Source: Gordonia sp. PP30
GTDB lineage: Bacteria; Actinomycetota; Actinomycetes; Mycobacteriales; Mycobacteriaceae
Direction of reading: 5' to 3'
DNA: 64,000 nucleotides
Assembly: GCF_023100845.1 (NCBI RefSeq)
Contig: NZ_CP095864.1
Location: 3,100,001 to 3,164,000 of the forward strand
The position numbers and the translations under genes are program-made. Shown one piece after another: positions 54,079 through 62,277 of the stretch; the stretch's first letter is position 1; the number at the start of each line of letters is the position of its first letter. Below the pieces are notes generated by a model, which was given only the letters and a program-made list of their open reading frames with translations, was not told where the DNA came from and ran no database searches.

Positions 54079-54139
54079 TCCATCGACATCCGCCGCGAGC
54101 CCGACTGGCCGGGCAGTGGACGTAGCAGCGTGCGCGCAC

Positions 54140-54167
54140 GGAAGCAGCGCTCGCGAACGCTGCTTCC
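54140..54167 (+). terminator. lppZ terminator hairpin at the IS110 boundary
   Basis: Perfect 10-bp stem GGAAGCAGCG (54140-54149) and CGCTGCTTCC (54158-54167). Its last two bases are also the first shared bases of the IS110 left end, so the element appears to have inserted right beside a hairpin. Confidence 0.75.
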
Positions 54168-54471
54168 GTGTCTCTAATAGATCGTGGTCGGCGAGTGAGT
54201 CGGTTGAGGGATGCTGGTACCGGCCTGGCCGGGTGTGGCTACTCCGTGTCTTGCCGTCTGGCTTTGGTGCTGGGCTGGCTGGGTTTCGACTTGTCCACCC
54301 GGCGGGGCCGGTGCCGGTCGCCCTCTGCGGCGATGACTGAATAGAAGCCCGTCCAGCGTGACTCCTTAGAGACCTGTCTCGCCGCAGCCGTTTGCGGTTG
54401 ACCGGCACCGACCGATAGCGGACGACCCGTCCCTGTCGAAAGTGCTGGACATGAGTCAAGGGAGGTCCGCT
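54168..54471 (+). ncRNA. Candidate IS110 bridge-RNA locus (left end)
   Basis: Non-coding left end of copy B. In IS621 and other IS110-group elements this region encodes a structured bridge RNA that pairs with target and donor DNA. Here it has inverted motifs such as CCGGCCTGGCCGG and several G-rich stems. In copy A, 171 bp of it (equivalent to 54220-54390) are missing. Assignment rests on family knowledge and position; no fold was computed. Confidence 0.4.
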
Positions 54472-54817
54472 GTGACCAGTATTTCAGAACAGTATGACTA
54501 CGTTGTGGGCGTAGACACCCACGCCAAAAATCATCTGTACGCGATCATCGACGCCAGAACCGGTGCGGTGCTCGCCCGGCCGGAGAAGTTCGCCGTCACC
54601 AGCGCCGGTTTCACCAAGGCGCTGGCCTGGATCGGCCGTCACACCGCCGGCGCCCGGGTGCTGGCCGCGATCGAGGGCACCAACTCCTACGGCCGTACCC
54701 TGGCGCAGGCCGCCGGCACCGCCGGCGTGGCGGTGACCGAGGCCCGGGCGTCATCGAAGAAGGCCCGCCGCGGCACCGGCAAGACCGACGGCCTCGACGC
54801 GATACGCGCCGCCCGAT
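54472..54817 (+). pseudogene. IS110 transposase copy B, 5' part
   Basis: First 115 codons from a GTG at 54472 with AAGGGAGG 6 nt upstream. It differs from copy A at few positions (for example EQYDY for ERYDY and KFAVTSAG for KFTVTSAG). It contains the first catalytic acids (GVDTHAKNHLYAI, AAIEGTNSYG, KTDGLDAI) and is cut by the IS256 insertion. Confidence 0.9.
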
Positions 54818-56278
54818 GAGCCTGTCAAGTTTTCTGTGTATGTCGTTCGGGTGTTCGGGTTAGAGGTGATGGTTGATTCGTTCGGGGTAGATCAGGGAGA
54901 GTTGTTCCAATGCTCGTTTCCAGTTCGTGGTGACTTGGCCTTCGACGAGTCGGCCGGGGGCTCGGCGTTGATCGGCGGGTAGTCCTTTCTCCTTCTCGCG
55001 TTCACGGGCGCGTTTGTCCTCGATGTTGCCGATCGCCATCCACAGCAGCTTCACGGCGGCTGCGTCGTTCGGGAAGTGCCCGCGGTTCTTGATGACCTTG
55101 CGCAACTGGTAGTTCAACGATTCGATGCTGTTGGTCGTGTAGATCACCCGGCGCAGCTCCGGCGGGAACGCCAGGAACGGGGTGAACCGTTCCCAGGCGT
55201 CGCGGAAACTGCGCACCGTCGACTGGTAGCGGCGCCCGAGTTCGGAGGCGTCGAACTCCTCCAGGGCCTGGAGAGCAGCGTCGGCGCTGGAGGCCTGGTA
55301 GACCGGTTTGAGGGCGGCAGCGACGGCTTTGCGGTCACCGTAGGACACGAACCGCATCGACGCCCGGATCAGGTGGACCACGCACGTCTGCACGGTAGCC
55401 TGCGGCCAGGTCGCCTCGACCGCGTCGGCGAACCCGGTCAGCCCGTCACAGCACACGATCAGCACGTCCTGCACGCCGCGATTACGGAGTTCAGCGCACA
55501 CCGACGCCCAGAATTTGGCGCCCTCGGTCTGCGCGATCCAGATCCCCAGGACGTGCTTGATACCGTCCACGTCGACACCGACGGCCAGGTGCGCGGACTT
55601 GTTGATCACGTGCCCGCCGTCACGGACCTTGACCACGATCGCGTCGAGGTACATCACCGGGTACAGCGGTTCGAGGTCACGTTGCTGCCACTTGATCACC
55701 TCGTCGGCGACCTCTTCGGTGATTTTCGAGATCGTCTCGTGCGACAGGTCCGTGCCGATCGTGGAGGCCAGATGGTGCTGGATATCGCGGATCGTCATCC
55801 CGCCGGCGTAGAGCGAGACGATCATCGCGTCCAGACCGTCCAGACGGCGCTGGCCCTTGCGGACCAGCATCGGGATGAACGAGCCGTCGCGGTCACGCGG
55901 GATACGTAACTCCACGTCCCCGACCTCGGTGGCGACAGTCTTGGTGCCGTAACCGTTACGGGAGTTGGGAAACGACGACGCCTCCGGGTCGCCGGCCTCG
56001 TACCCGAGGTGATCGCTCAACTCGGCGTTCAAACCACGCTCCAGGGCCGCCTTCATCAGCGACCCGAGCAGACCGCCCTCGCCGGTCAACGGCTCGCCGC
56101 CATCGATCTTGGCAAGGACATCATCGAGCGCACCCGAGGCGATGAGCGCATCGGTGGCCTCGTTCTGGCGGCGACGCCGCTCTTCTCGTGACTGATCCAC
56201 AGTCACATCATCGATGGTCACAGTGAGAGTTCCTTTCAGGACTCACCCTCCCGACTTACACAGACCATCTGACACGCC
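54818..56278 (-). mobile_element. IS256-family insertion sequence, intact
   Basis: 1461 bp inside the IS110 transposase gene, flanked by a 9-bp direct repeat CCGCCCGAT (54809-54817 and 56279-56287). The ends share an imperfect inverted repeat with TGTCA and TCTGTGTA in common (left GAGCCTGTCAAGTTTTCTGT, right ends ...CTGACACGCC). Removing the element and one repeat restores the IS110 frame exactly. Confidence 0.92.
54860..56221 (-). CDS. IS256-family (mutator-type) transposase
   Basis: 453 residues. An N-terminal region with GLLGSLMKAALERGLNAELSDHLGYE is followed by the DDE core: first Asp in YPVMYLDAIVVKVRDGG, second in VLIVCCDGLTGFADAVEATWP, and the Glu in RRVIYTTNSIESLNYQLRK. The signature TCVVHLIRASMRFVSYGDRK is also typical. 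It is full length and apparently active. Confidence 0.95.
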   Translation of the reverse strand: MTIDDVTVDQSREERRRRQNEATDALIASGALDDVLAKIDGGEPLTGEGGLLGSLMKAALERGLNAELSDHLGYEAGDPEASSFPNSRNGYGTKTVATEVGDVELRIPRDRDGSFIPMLVRKGQRRLDGLDAMIVSLYAGGMTIRDIQHHLASTIGTDLSHETISKITEEVADEVIKWQQRDLEPLYPVMYLDAIVVKVRDGGHVINKSAHLAVGVDVDGIKHVLGIWIAQTEGAKFWASVCAELRNRGVQDVLIVCCDGLTGFADAVEATWPQATVQTCVVHLIRASMRFVSYGDRKAVAAALKPVYQASSADAALQALEEFDASELGRRYQSTVRSFRDAWERFTPFLAFPPELRRVIYTTNSIESLNYQLRKVIKNRGHFPNDAAAVKLLWMAIGNIEDKRAREREKEKGLPADQRRAPGRLVEGQVTTNWKRALEQLSLIYPERINHHL

Positions 56279-57033
56279 CCGCCCGATCGGTCCTGGAACG
56301 CTCCCTCGCCGAACTCACCGAGCCACGCCAGGGAAAAACGCGTGCTGACCTGCAAGTTCTGCTGATCTCCCGGCGTCAGAAGTCCCGGCAGAAGACGGCG
56401 ATGATCAACACGCTGAACGCGATCGTGCGGACCCTGGGCCTGGTGGCAGACACCGGCAAGAAGCTGACAATGACCCAGATCCGAGCCATCGCCGACGGCG
56501 GCCTCACCGGCTCCGGGCACTCAGCGATCGCCGTGGCAGCGGCCACCGATCTGGCCGACGAGATCATCGAATGCCACAAGGCCCTGGCGGCCAACGAGCG
56601 GCGCCTGCGCGCTGTCGTGGCCTCCTGGCGGCCCGAGCTGCTCGCCGTCGTCGGCGTCGGGCCAGTAACGGCCGCCCGCATCCTGACGGTCTGGTCGCAC
56701 CCGGGCCGGTTCGCCAGCCAGGCCCACTTCGCCTCGATCGCCGGAGCCAGTCCCGTACCGATCGGCAGCGGCCAATCACTGGCGTGGCGACTGAACTACG
56801 GCGGCGACCGACAACTCAATTCCGCCCTGCACACCATCGCCCTGACCCGCAAACGTCACGATCAACGCACCAAGGACTACATCACCAAACGCACCACCGA
56901 CGGCAAGACCCCACGCGCGATCGATCGACTCCTCAAACGCTACATCGCCCGCGAGATCTTCAAACTCCTCGAACACGGCCCCACACACGCAATCAGCGGC
57001 ACCCACGACCACCAGCTCCCCGCTGCCGCTTGA
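56279..57033 (+). pseudogene. IS110 transposase copy B, 3' part
   Basis: Remaining codons (RSVLERSLAELTEPRQGKTR to DHQLPAAA). It contains the Tnp_2 region with SIAGASPVPIGSGQSLAWRLNYGGD and the C-terminal RQLNSALHTIALTRKRHDQR, which copy A lacks. Joined to the 5' part without the insertion it would give a 363-residue protein from the GTG start. Confidence 0.9.
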
Positions 57034-57237
57034 CAACGAACATAGAAGCGTCGACTCGCTGCTACGCGGCCGAGGCCTGGTGAGAGCCGGGCACTAGAAG
57101 GGTGGCTTCGACACCTCGCCTCGCCCTGGCGGGCTCGTCGACGGCTCAGCCGGCGATGGACAGTCGGCGTCGAACAGTCGGTGGCCGACTGGGATGCTGC
57201 GAGGCGCGCATGGCGGACCTGCTCGACCCAGGGGCGC
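57034..57237. other. IS110 right end and gatB downstream spacer
   Basis: About 200 bp between the IS110 transposase stop and the gatB stop. The first 30-60 bp should be the element's right end; the rest contains the common CTTCGACACCTCGCC...GGCTCG repeat motif (57107-57145). No gene or clear terminator. Confidence 0.5.
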
Positions 57238-58743
57238 TTACTGGCAAGCGGCCAGGACCAGTTCCTTGACCCGGGCGGGGTCGGCCTGGCCGCGAGTCGC
57301 CTTCATGACGTCACCGACGATCTTGCCCGCGGCCTGGACCTTGCCGCTGCGGATCTTGTCGGCGATGTCCGGGTTGGCGGCGAGGGCGTCGTCGACGGCC
57401 TTCTGCAACGCGGAGTCGTCACGCACCACTTCGAGTCCGCGGTCGGCGACGATCTGGGCGGGCTCGCCCTCGCCGTCGAGCACCGCGACCACGACCTGCT
57501 GCGCGAGCTTGTTGGTCAGCTTGCCCTCGTCGACCAGACCGATCACCTCGGCGACCTGCGCCGGGGTGATGGCGAGCTGGTCGAGTTCCACGCCGCGCGT
57601 GTTCGCCTGCTGCGCCAGGAACGACACCCACCAGCTACGTGCGGCGTCGGGCTTCGCACCGGCGTCGGCGGTGGCGATGATGAGGTCGACGGCGCCGACG
57701 TTCACCAGGTCGCGCATCACCTCGTCGGACACGCCCCACTCGGCCTGGATGCGAGCGCGGCGCACCCACGGCAGTTCGGGCAGCGTGCCGCGCAGGTCCT
57801 CGACCCAGGCGGGTTCGCAGATCACCGGCGGCAGGTCGGGCTCGGGGAAGTAGCGGTAGTCCTCGGCGGTCTCCTTGCGGCGGCCGGCCGAGGTGGTGCC
57901 GTCGGTCTCGTGGAAGTGCCGGGTCTCCTGGATCACCTCGCCACCCGCGGTGAGCACCGCGCCCTGGCGGCGCATCTCGTAGGTGACGGCGGCGGCGACG
58001 CTCTTGAGCGAGTTGACGTTCTTGGTCTCGGTGCGGGTGCCGAATTCGCTCGCGCCCTTGGGCATCAGCGACAGGTTCACGTCGCACCGCATGGAGCCCT
58101 GGTCCATCCGGACGTCGGAGACCTCGAGCGAGCGCAGCAGATCGCGCAGCGCGGTCACATAGGCGCGCGCGACCTCGGGGGCCCGCTCCCCGGCCCCGAC
58201 GATCGGCTTGGAGACGATCTCGACCAGCGGCACACCCGCGCGGTTGTAGTCGAGCAGCGAGTGGCTGGCCCCGTGGATCCGGCCGGTGGCGCCGCCGACG
58301 TGCAGCGACTTTCCGGTGTCCTCCTCCATATGGGCGCGCTCGATCTCCACGCGCCACGGCGTGCCGTCGTCGAGGACCACGTCGAGGTAGCCCTCGTACG
58401 AGGTGGGCTCGTCGTACTGGCTGATCTGGTAGTTCTTCGGCTGGTCCGGATAGAAGTAGTTCTTCCGGGCGAAGACGCTCGACTCGCGGATCGAGCAGTT
58501 CAGCGCCAGCCCGATGCGCACGGCCGACTCGACGGCCTTGGCGTTGGCCACCGGCAGCGAGCCCGGCAGGCCGAGGCACGCCGGACAGACCTGCGAGTTC
58601 GGCTCGCCGCCGAACGTGGTCGGGCAGCCGCAGAACATCTTGGTCGCGGTGCCCAGTTCCACGTGCACCTCCATGCCCATCACCGGGTCGAAGCGCTCGA
58701 GAACCTCGTCGAAGTCCATCAGTTCGTCGGTAGCCACACTCAT
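57238..58743 (-). CDS. gatB: Aspartyl/glutamyl-tRNA amidotransferase subunit B
   Basis: 501 residues. The GatCAB subunit that binds misacylated tRNA and activates Glu/Asp before transamidation. N-terminal cradle domain: [20 protein letters not shown], four zinc-type cysteines (FCGCP...[13 protein letters not shown]), [16 protein letters not shown], and [16 protein letters not shown]. The C-terminal helical and YqeY-like tail domain (about 350-501) is complete. Its pairing with GltX and tRNA-Gln in this window fits indirect Gln-tRNA synthesis. TACGAT 7 nt before the ATG suggests a leaderless mRNA. gatA and gatC are not in the window. Confidence 0.96.
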   Translation of the reverse strand: MSVATDELMDFDEVLERFDPVMGMEVHVELGTATKMFCGCPTTFGGEPNSQVCPACLGLPGSLPVANAKAVESAVRIGLALNCSIRESSVFARKNYFYPDQPKNYQISQYDEPTSYEGYLDVVLDDGTPWRVEIERAHMEEDTGKSLHVGGATGRIHGASHSLLDYNRAGVPLVEIVSKPIVGAGERAPEVARAYVTALRDLLRSLEVSDVRMDQGSMRCDVNLSLMPKGASEFGTRTETKNVNSLKSVAAAVTYEMRRQGAVLTAGGEVIQETRHFHETDGTTSAGRRKETAEDYRYFPEPDLPPVICEPAWVEDLRGTLPELPWVRRARIQAEWGVSDEVMRDLVNVGAVDLIIATADAGAKPDAARSWWVSFLAQQANTRGVELDQLAITPAQVAEVIGLVDEGKLTNKLAQQVVVAVLDGEGEPAQIVADRGLEVVRDDSALQKAVDDALAANPDIADKIRSGKVQAAGKIVGDVMKATRGQADPARVKELVLAACQ

Positions 58744-58869
58744 GCGGTCCATCGTATCTGGGGGACGATCTCCGGGATTCTCCCGATCCCACCGCGGCCG
58801 CGCGGCCGTAGTTTCGAGGTCGACAGCTTCGCCGAGACACGGCGGACGACGATCCCCAGGAGGGCCGCC

Positions 58870-59361
58870 ATGTCCCATCCCCCGCTCCCCGACGACAGCA
58901 ACGACAGCAACGACAACGACGCAGCGCCCGAATCCGCGCCGGTGTCCGATTCCACCGAGCACGGAGCCGCCGAGCCCGATTCCACCGAGCCCGGCGACGC
59001 ACCTGTTCCCGCGGCCGATCCCTCCGGCCCGCCGGCCGCCGACGTTCCGCGGGCCGGCGGTGAGTTCACGGCCGCCGATGTGCCGGCCGCCGGCGAGGTG
59101 CCGCCGTCCGAGGAGGTGCCGCCCCTCGGTGCGGCCGGGGCCGACGGGACGAACGGCGCCGGAGTCGCGGCCGCCAGTCGTCCGCGCCGCCTCACCCGGT
59201 CCCGGACCGATCGCATGCTGGGCGGCGTCTGCGGCGGCATCGCCGAGTACTTCGGCCTCGACGCCACCTGGGTGCGCGTGGCGTTCGTGGTGTCGATCAT
59301 CCTGCCGGGCCCCCAGTTCCTGCTGTATCTGCTGTTGTGGATCGTCATTCCCCGGAACTGA
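58870..59361 (+). CDS. PspC-domain protein
   Basis: 163 residues from the ATG at 58870, with AGGAGG 6 nt upstream. About 105 residues of low-complexity acidic Ser/Asp/Pro/Ala sequence precede a PspC domain ([25 protein letters not shown], then two hydrophobic helices ending [10 protein letters not shown]). PspC proteins sit in the membrane and take part in envelope stress responses. Divergent from gatB; a minisatellite follows. Confidence 0.87.
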   Translation: MSHPPLPDDSNDSNDNDAAPESAPVSDSTEHGAAEPDSTEPGDAPVPAADPSGPPAADVPRAGGEFTAADVPAAGEVPPSEEVPPLGAAGADGTNGAGVAAASRPRRLTRSRTDRMLGGVCGGIAEYFGLDATWVRVAFVVSIILPGPQFLLYLLLWIVIPRN

Positions 59362-59479
59362 GATACCGGGCCGGACACCCTGGTCGAGATCGTCGAGAAT
59401 CACGGGGTCGCTCGGGCACATGGTCCGGGACACCCCAGAATTCCTGCATCTCGACTCGAAGAGGTGGGGTTTCGACAAG

Positions 59480-59765
59480 CTCAACCGGCGGGACGACTCA
59501 ACCGGCGGGACCGCCCAGTCCGCGGGACCACTCAATCCGCGGGACCGCTCAATCCACACGGCCACTCAATCCGTGGGACCGCTCGACCGGCGGAACGACT
59601 CAACAGGCGGGACCGCTCGACCGGCGGGACCGCTCGACCGGGCAAGGACCGCTCAGTCCGCGGGATCACTCAGTCCGCGGAACCGCTCGACCGGCGGGGA
59701 CCGCTCGACCGGCGGCGCCACTCAGTCCGCGGGATCGCTCAGCCGACGGAAGGATTCGACCGGCA
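59480..59765. repeat. Degenerate 17-bp minisatellite
   Basis: About 17 imperfect copies of GGGACCGCTCGACCGGC, including variants with CTCAATCCGC and CTCAGTCCGC. It begins after the motif TTTCGACAAGCTCAACCGGC, a common actinobacterial repeat start. Frames through it stay open but give only repetitive Arg/Asp/Ser/Thr/Gly peptides. The remaining 59362-59479 holds no gene. Confidence 0.8.
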
Positions 59766-59786
59766 AGAGCCGGGTACTCGACAGGA

Positions 59787-60476
59787 TCAGGGAATGACCG
59801 CGGCGAACTGGCCGGTCTCGACCGCGAAGTCGCCGCGGCGGCGGGCCGCCGAGGCGATCCCGAGCCCCGGATGCCCGGCACCGGCCGGGAACCAGCCGAC
59901 CTGCGGCGCCGCCGGACGTCCGCCGCCGTCGCGCCCGGGGCCGCCGGTGATCCAGACCGCGGGGACACGGGCGTCGTACCGGCCGTCCGCGGTGACCCGT
60001 CGCGAACCGGCGGCCAGGAAGCAGTGCCCCATCTCCAGCACGGCCGGGCTTTGCAGCACCCAGGCGATCCCCTCGTTCAGCAGCAACGGCGACCGGCCAC
60101 TGGTACCGATCACCGGCACCGCGTCGTTCGGCGAGTCGTCGGTGAACTCATCGCCGCGGTCAGGCGCGATGACGGCGTAGAGCGGGCAGGCCGGAATCTC
60201 GATCGGCGGCACCGGCGCGAAGGCGTCGAGGTCGGCCATGCCGTCGCCGACCACCCCGGGCGCACCGGATCCGGGTAAGCGCATCAGTGGCACGAGACGG
60301 GACGGCGGCAGCATCGCGGGATCGATCGCCAGGAGCGTTTCGGGACCACCGGGTTGCTCCAGTTCGCTGGCGCGCGACACGAACTCGGCCGCACGCATGC
60401 CCAGCATGTCGTGCACGCCGAGGTCGACGAGGCGCACGGCCTGGTCGGTCGGTGAGGGCAGCGGCGGTCGGGACAT
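59787..60476 (-). CDS. Conserved hypothetical protein (possibly DUF5701-like)
   Basis: 229 residues beginning MSRPPLPSPTDQAVRLVDLGVHD and ending GDFAVETGQFAAVIP. No signal peptide or membrane segment. Distinct motifs include PACPLYAVIAPDRGDEFTDDSPN, SPLLLNEGIAWVLQSPAVLEMGHCFLAAGSR and VPAVWITGGPGRDGGGRPAAPQVGW. I recall similar actinobacterial proteins described only as a domain of unknown function. It starts 3 bp after the pfkA stop, so it is co-transcribed with pfkA. Confidence 0.75.
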   Translation of the reverse strand: MSRPPLPSPTDQAVRLVDLGVHDMLGMRAAEFVSRASELEQPGGPETLLAIDPAMLPPSRLVPLMRLPGSGAPGVVGDGMADLDAFAPVPPIEIPACPLYAVIAPDRGDEFTDDSPNDAVPVIGTSGRSPLLLNEGIAWVLQSPAVLEMGHCFLAAGSRRVTADGRYDARVPAVWITGGPGRDGGGRPAAPQVGWFPAGAGHPGLGIASAARRRGDFAVETGQFAAVIP

Positions 60477-60479
60477 GGA

Positions 60480-61511
60480 TCAGCCGTACAGCGCCCGCGC
60501 CCCGTTGTAGAAGTCCAGCGGGACCCTCTTGGTATGACCGACGGCCTCGGCGAACGGCACCCGCACGATCTGGGTGCCGCGCAGCGCCACCATCTTGCCC
60601 CAGTCGCCGTCGGCCAGGACATCGCTGATCGCCTGCCCGAACCGGGTGCCCAGGACGCGGTCGTAGGCGGTGGGGACGCCGCCGCGCTGGATGTGGCCGA
60701 GGACGGTCGCGCGGCTGGTGATGCCGGTGCGCTCCTCGATGAGCGGCGCCAGGATCTCCCCGATGCCGCCCAGTCGCGGCCGGTTGAACTCGTCGAGGCC
60801 GCGATCGGAGAACGCCTCGTCCATGTCCGGAAGCGTGAACCCCTCTGCCACGATCACCAGTGGTGCGCGCCGCCGGTCCTTGACGTGCACCACCCACTCG
60901 CAGATCTGGTCGAGGGTCTCCGGGGCCTCCGGGATCAGAATGGAATGAGCGCCGGCGGCGATGCCGGCGTACATCGCGATCCATCCGGCGTGCCGGCCCA
61001 TCACTTCGAGGACCATGCAGCGCATGTGCGAGTCGCCGGTGGTGCGCAGCCGGTCGGCGGCCTCGGTGGCGATCTCCACCGCGGTGGAGAAACCGAAGGT
61101 GAAATCGGTGGCTTCGAGGTCGTTGTCGATCGTCTTGGGAACGCCGACCATGGGGACGCCGTCGTTCAGGAGCCGGTTGGCGGCGGCCATCGTGCCGTCG
61201 CCGCCGACCGCGACCACGCCGTCGATCTCCAGTTCTTCGAGGACCCGCTTGATCGCGTCCGGTCCGCCGTCGGGCTGCGTGTACGGGCCGAACCTGCTGG
61301 TGCGGAGGATGGTTCCGCCGTTCTTGGAGATCCCGCGGACCGCCGAACGGGTGAGCAGCTTGATGTCGCCGTAGACCAGACCCTTGTAGCCGTCGAGGAA
61401 ACCCACGAACTCCTGGCCGTGTACCGCCGTGCCTTGCAGAACCATGCCGCGGATCACCGCGTTGAGGCCGGGGCAGTCGCCACCCGAGGTGAGAATTCCG
61501 TATCGAGCCAT
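60480..61511 (-). CDS. pfkA: 6-phosphofructokinase (ATP-dependent type by key residue)
   Basis: 343 residues. Phosphorylates fructose 6-phosphate in glycolysis. Motifs: GILTSGGDCPGLNAVIRG at the N-terminus, AVGGDGTMAAANRL (Gly in the GGDG position, which favours ATP over PPi), GVPKTIDNDLEATDFTFGF and the C-terminal VLGHIQRGGVPTAYDRVLGTRFG. The GGDG plus PKTIDND combination is that of actinobacterial group III ATP-PFKs. In mycobacteria pfkA lies beside gatB, as here, but here two genes and a minisatellite separate them. Confidence 0.95.
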   Translation of the reverse strand: MARYGILTSGGDCPGLNAVIRGMVLQGTAVHGQEFVGFLDGYKGLVYGDIKLLTRSAVRGISKNGGTILRTSRFGPYTQPDGGPDAIKRVLEELEIDGVVAVGGDGTMAAANRLLNDGVPMVGVPKTIDNDLEATDFTFGFSTAVEIATEAADRLRTTGDSHMRCMVLEVMGRHAGWIAMYAGIAAGAHSILIPEAPETLDQICEWVVHVKDRRRAPLVIVAEGFTLPDMDEAFSDRGLDEFNRPRLGGIGEILAPLIEERTGITSRATVLGHIQRGGVPTAYDRVLGTRFGQAISDVLADGDWGKMVALRGTQIVRVPFAEAVGHTKRVPLDFYNGARALYG

Positions 61512-61624
61512 CTGCGTCGCCCCTCGATCGCTATCGCTTGCGGGTAGGAAGAACCGGTCCGCCCCATTCGATCAGATCGACGGGCCCTGGGCCACCGGGC
61601 CGGAAGATTTGGTCACTACTCGAA

Positions 61625-62266
61625 CTATTTGAGGCCGTTCTCGTAGGCGAAGACCACCGCCTGGGCCCGGTCGCGCAGACCCAGCTTGGCCAGCACCCGG
61701 CTGACGTGCGTCTTGACGGTCTCCTCGGACACGAACAGTTCGGCGGCGATCTCGGCGTTCGACTTGCCGTCGGCGACGACGATCAGCACCTCCCGCTCGC
61801 GGGGCGTCAGCACGTCCGCGGCGGCGGTCGGCGTCCGCGTGCGCCGGGAGGTCACCTCGGTGATGAGACGCCGGGTGACCGACGGAGCCAGCAGAGCGTC
61901 GCCCGCGGCGACGACGCGCACGGCGCGCACCAGTTCGTCGGCCGGTGCGTCCTTGAGGAGGAAGCCGGAGGCGCCGATCGAGAGCGCGGTGTAGACGTAG
62001 TCGTCGATGTCGAAGGTGGTCAGCATCAGCACCCGAGTCGGCAGTCCGGCCTCGATGATCCGACGGGCCGCCCACAGCCCGTCCTTGCGCGGCATGCGAA
62101 CGTCCATCAGCACCACGTCGGGCCGGAGCCTGCGCACCAGGTCGACGCCGTCGATCCCGTCGGCGGCGTCGCCGAGGACGGAGATGTCCGGCGCGGCGTT
62201 CAGCAGCGCCGCGAATCCGGCGCGCACCATGGCCTGGTCGTCGACGATCACCACGGTTGTCGGCAC
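61625..62266 (-). CDS. NarL/LuxR-type response regulator
   Basis: 213 residues from a GTG. Receiver domain (about 1-120: VVIVDDQAMVRAGF, phospho-acceptor Asp in DVVLMDVRMPRKDG, LMLTTFDIDDY) and a C-terminal LuxR HTH (about 148-205: LTPREREVLIVVADGKSNAEIAAELFVSEETVKTHVSRVLAKLGLRDR). It follows its histidine kinase gene by 11 bp. Targets unknown. Confidence 0.95.
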   Translation of the reverse strand: MPTTVVIVDDQAMVRAGFAALLNAAPDISVLGDAADGIDGVDLVRRLRPDVVLMDVRMPRKDGLWAARRIIEAGLPTRVLMLTTFDIDDYVYTALSIGASGFLLKDAPADELVRAVRVVAAGDALLAPSVTRRLITEVTSRRTRTPTAAADVLTPREREVLIVVADGKSNAEIAAELFVSEETVKTHVSRVLAKLGLRDRAQAVVFAYENGLK

Positions 62267-62277
62267 GTCTGCAGACT

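Larger units (their letters stand above)
54168..57060 (+). mobile_element. IS110-family copy B, interrupted by an IS256-family element
   Basis: Left tip GTGTCTCTAATAGATCGTGG, about 300 bp of non-coding left end, a DEDD transposase gene split at codon 115 by an IS256-family insertion, and a short right end after the stop at 57033. The right boundary cannot be fixed because the other copy has lost it; 57060 is approximate. The long left and short right non-coding ends are those of the IS110 group rather than IS1111. Confidence 0.82.

Noticed and set aside
54220-54390. The 171-bp segment as a later insertion in IS110 copy B rather than a deletion in copy A
   Set aside because: The matching break in copy A is occupied by an IS3 element without a target duplication, which is the usual result of an IS-associated deletion, and IS110-group left ends are normally this long. 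Other genomic copies would settle it.
59362-59796. A protein of about 100-150 residues encoded by the minisatellite
   Set aside because: Frames remain open only because the 17-bp unit lacks stops in several phases; composition is purely repetitive and no start signal is present.
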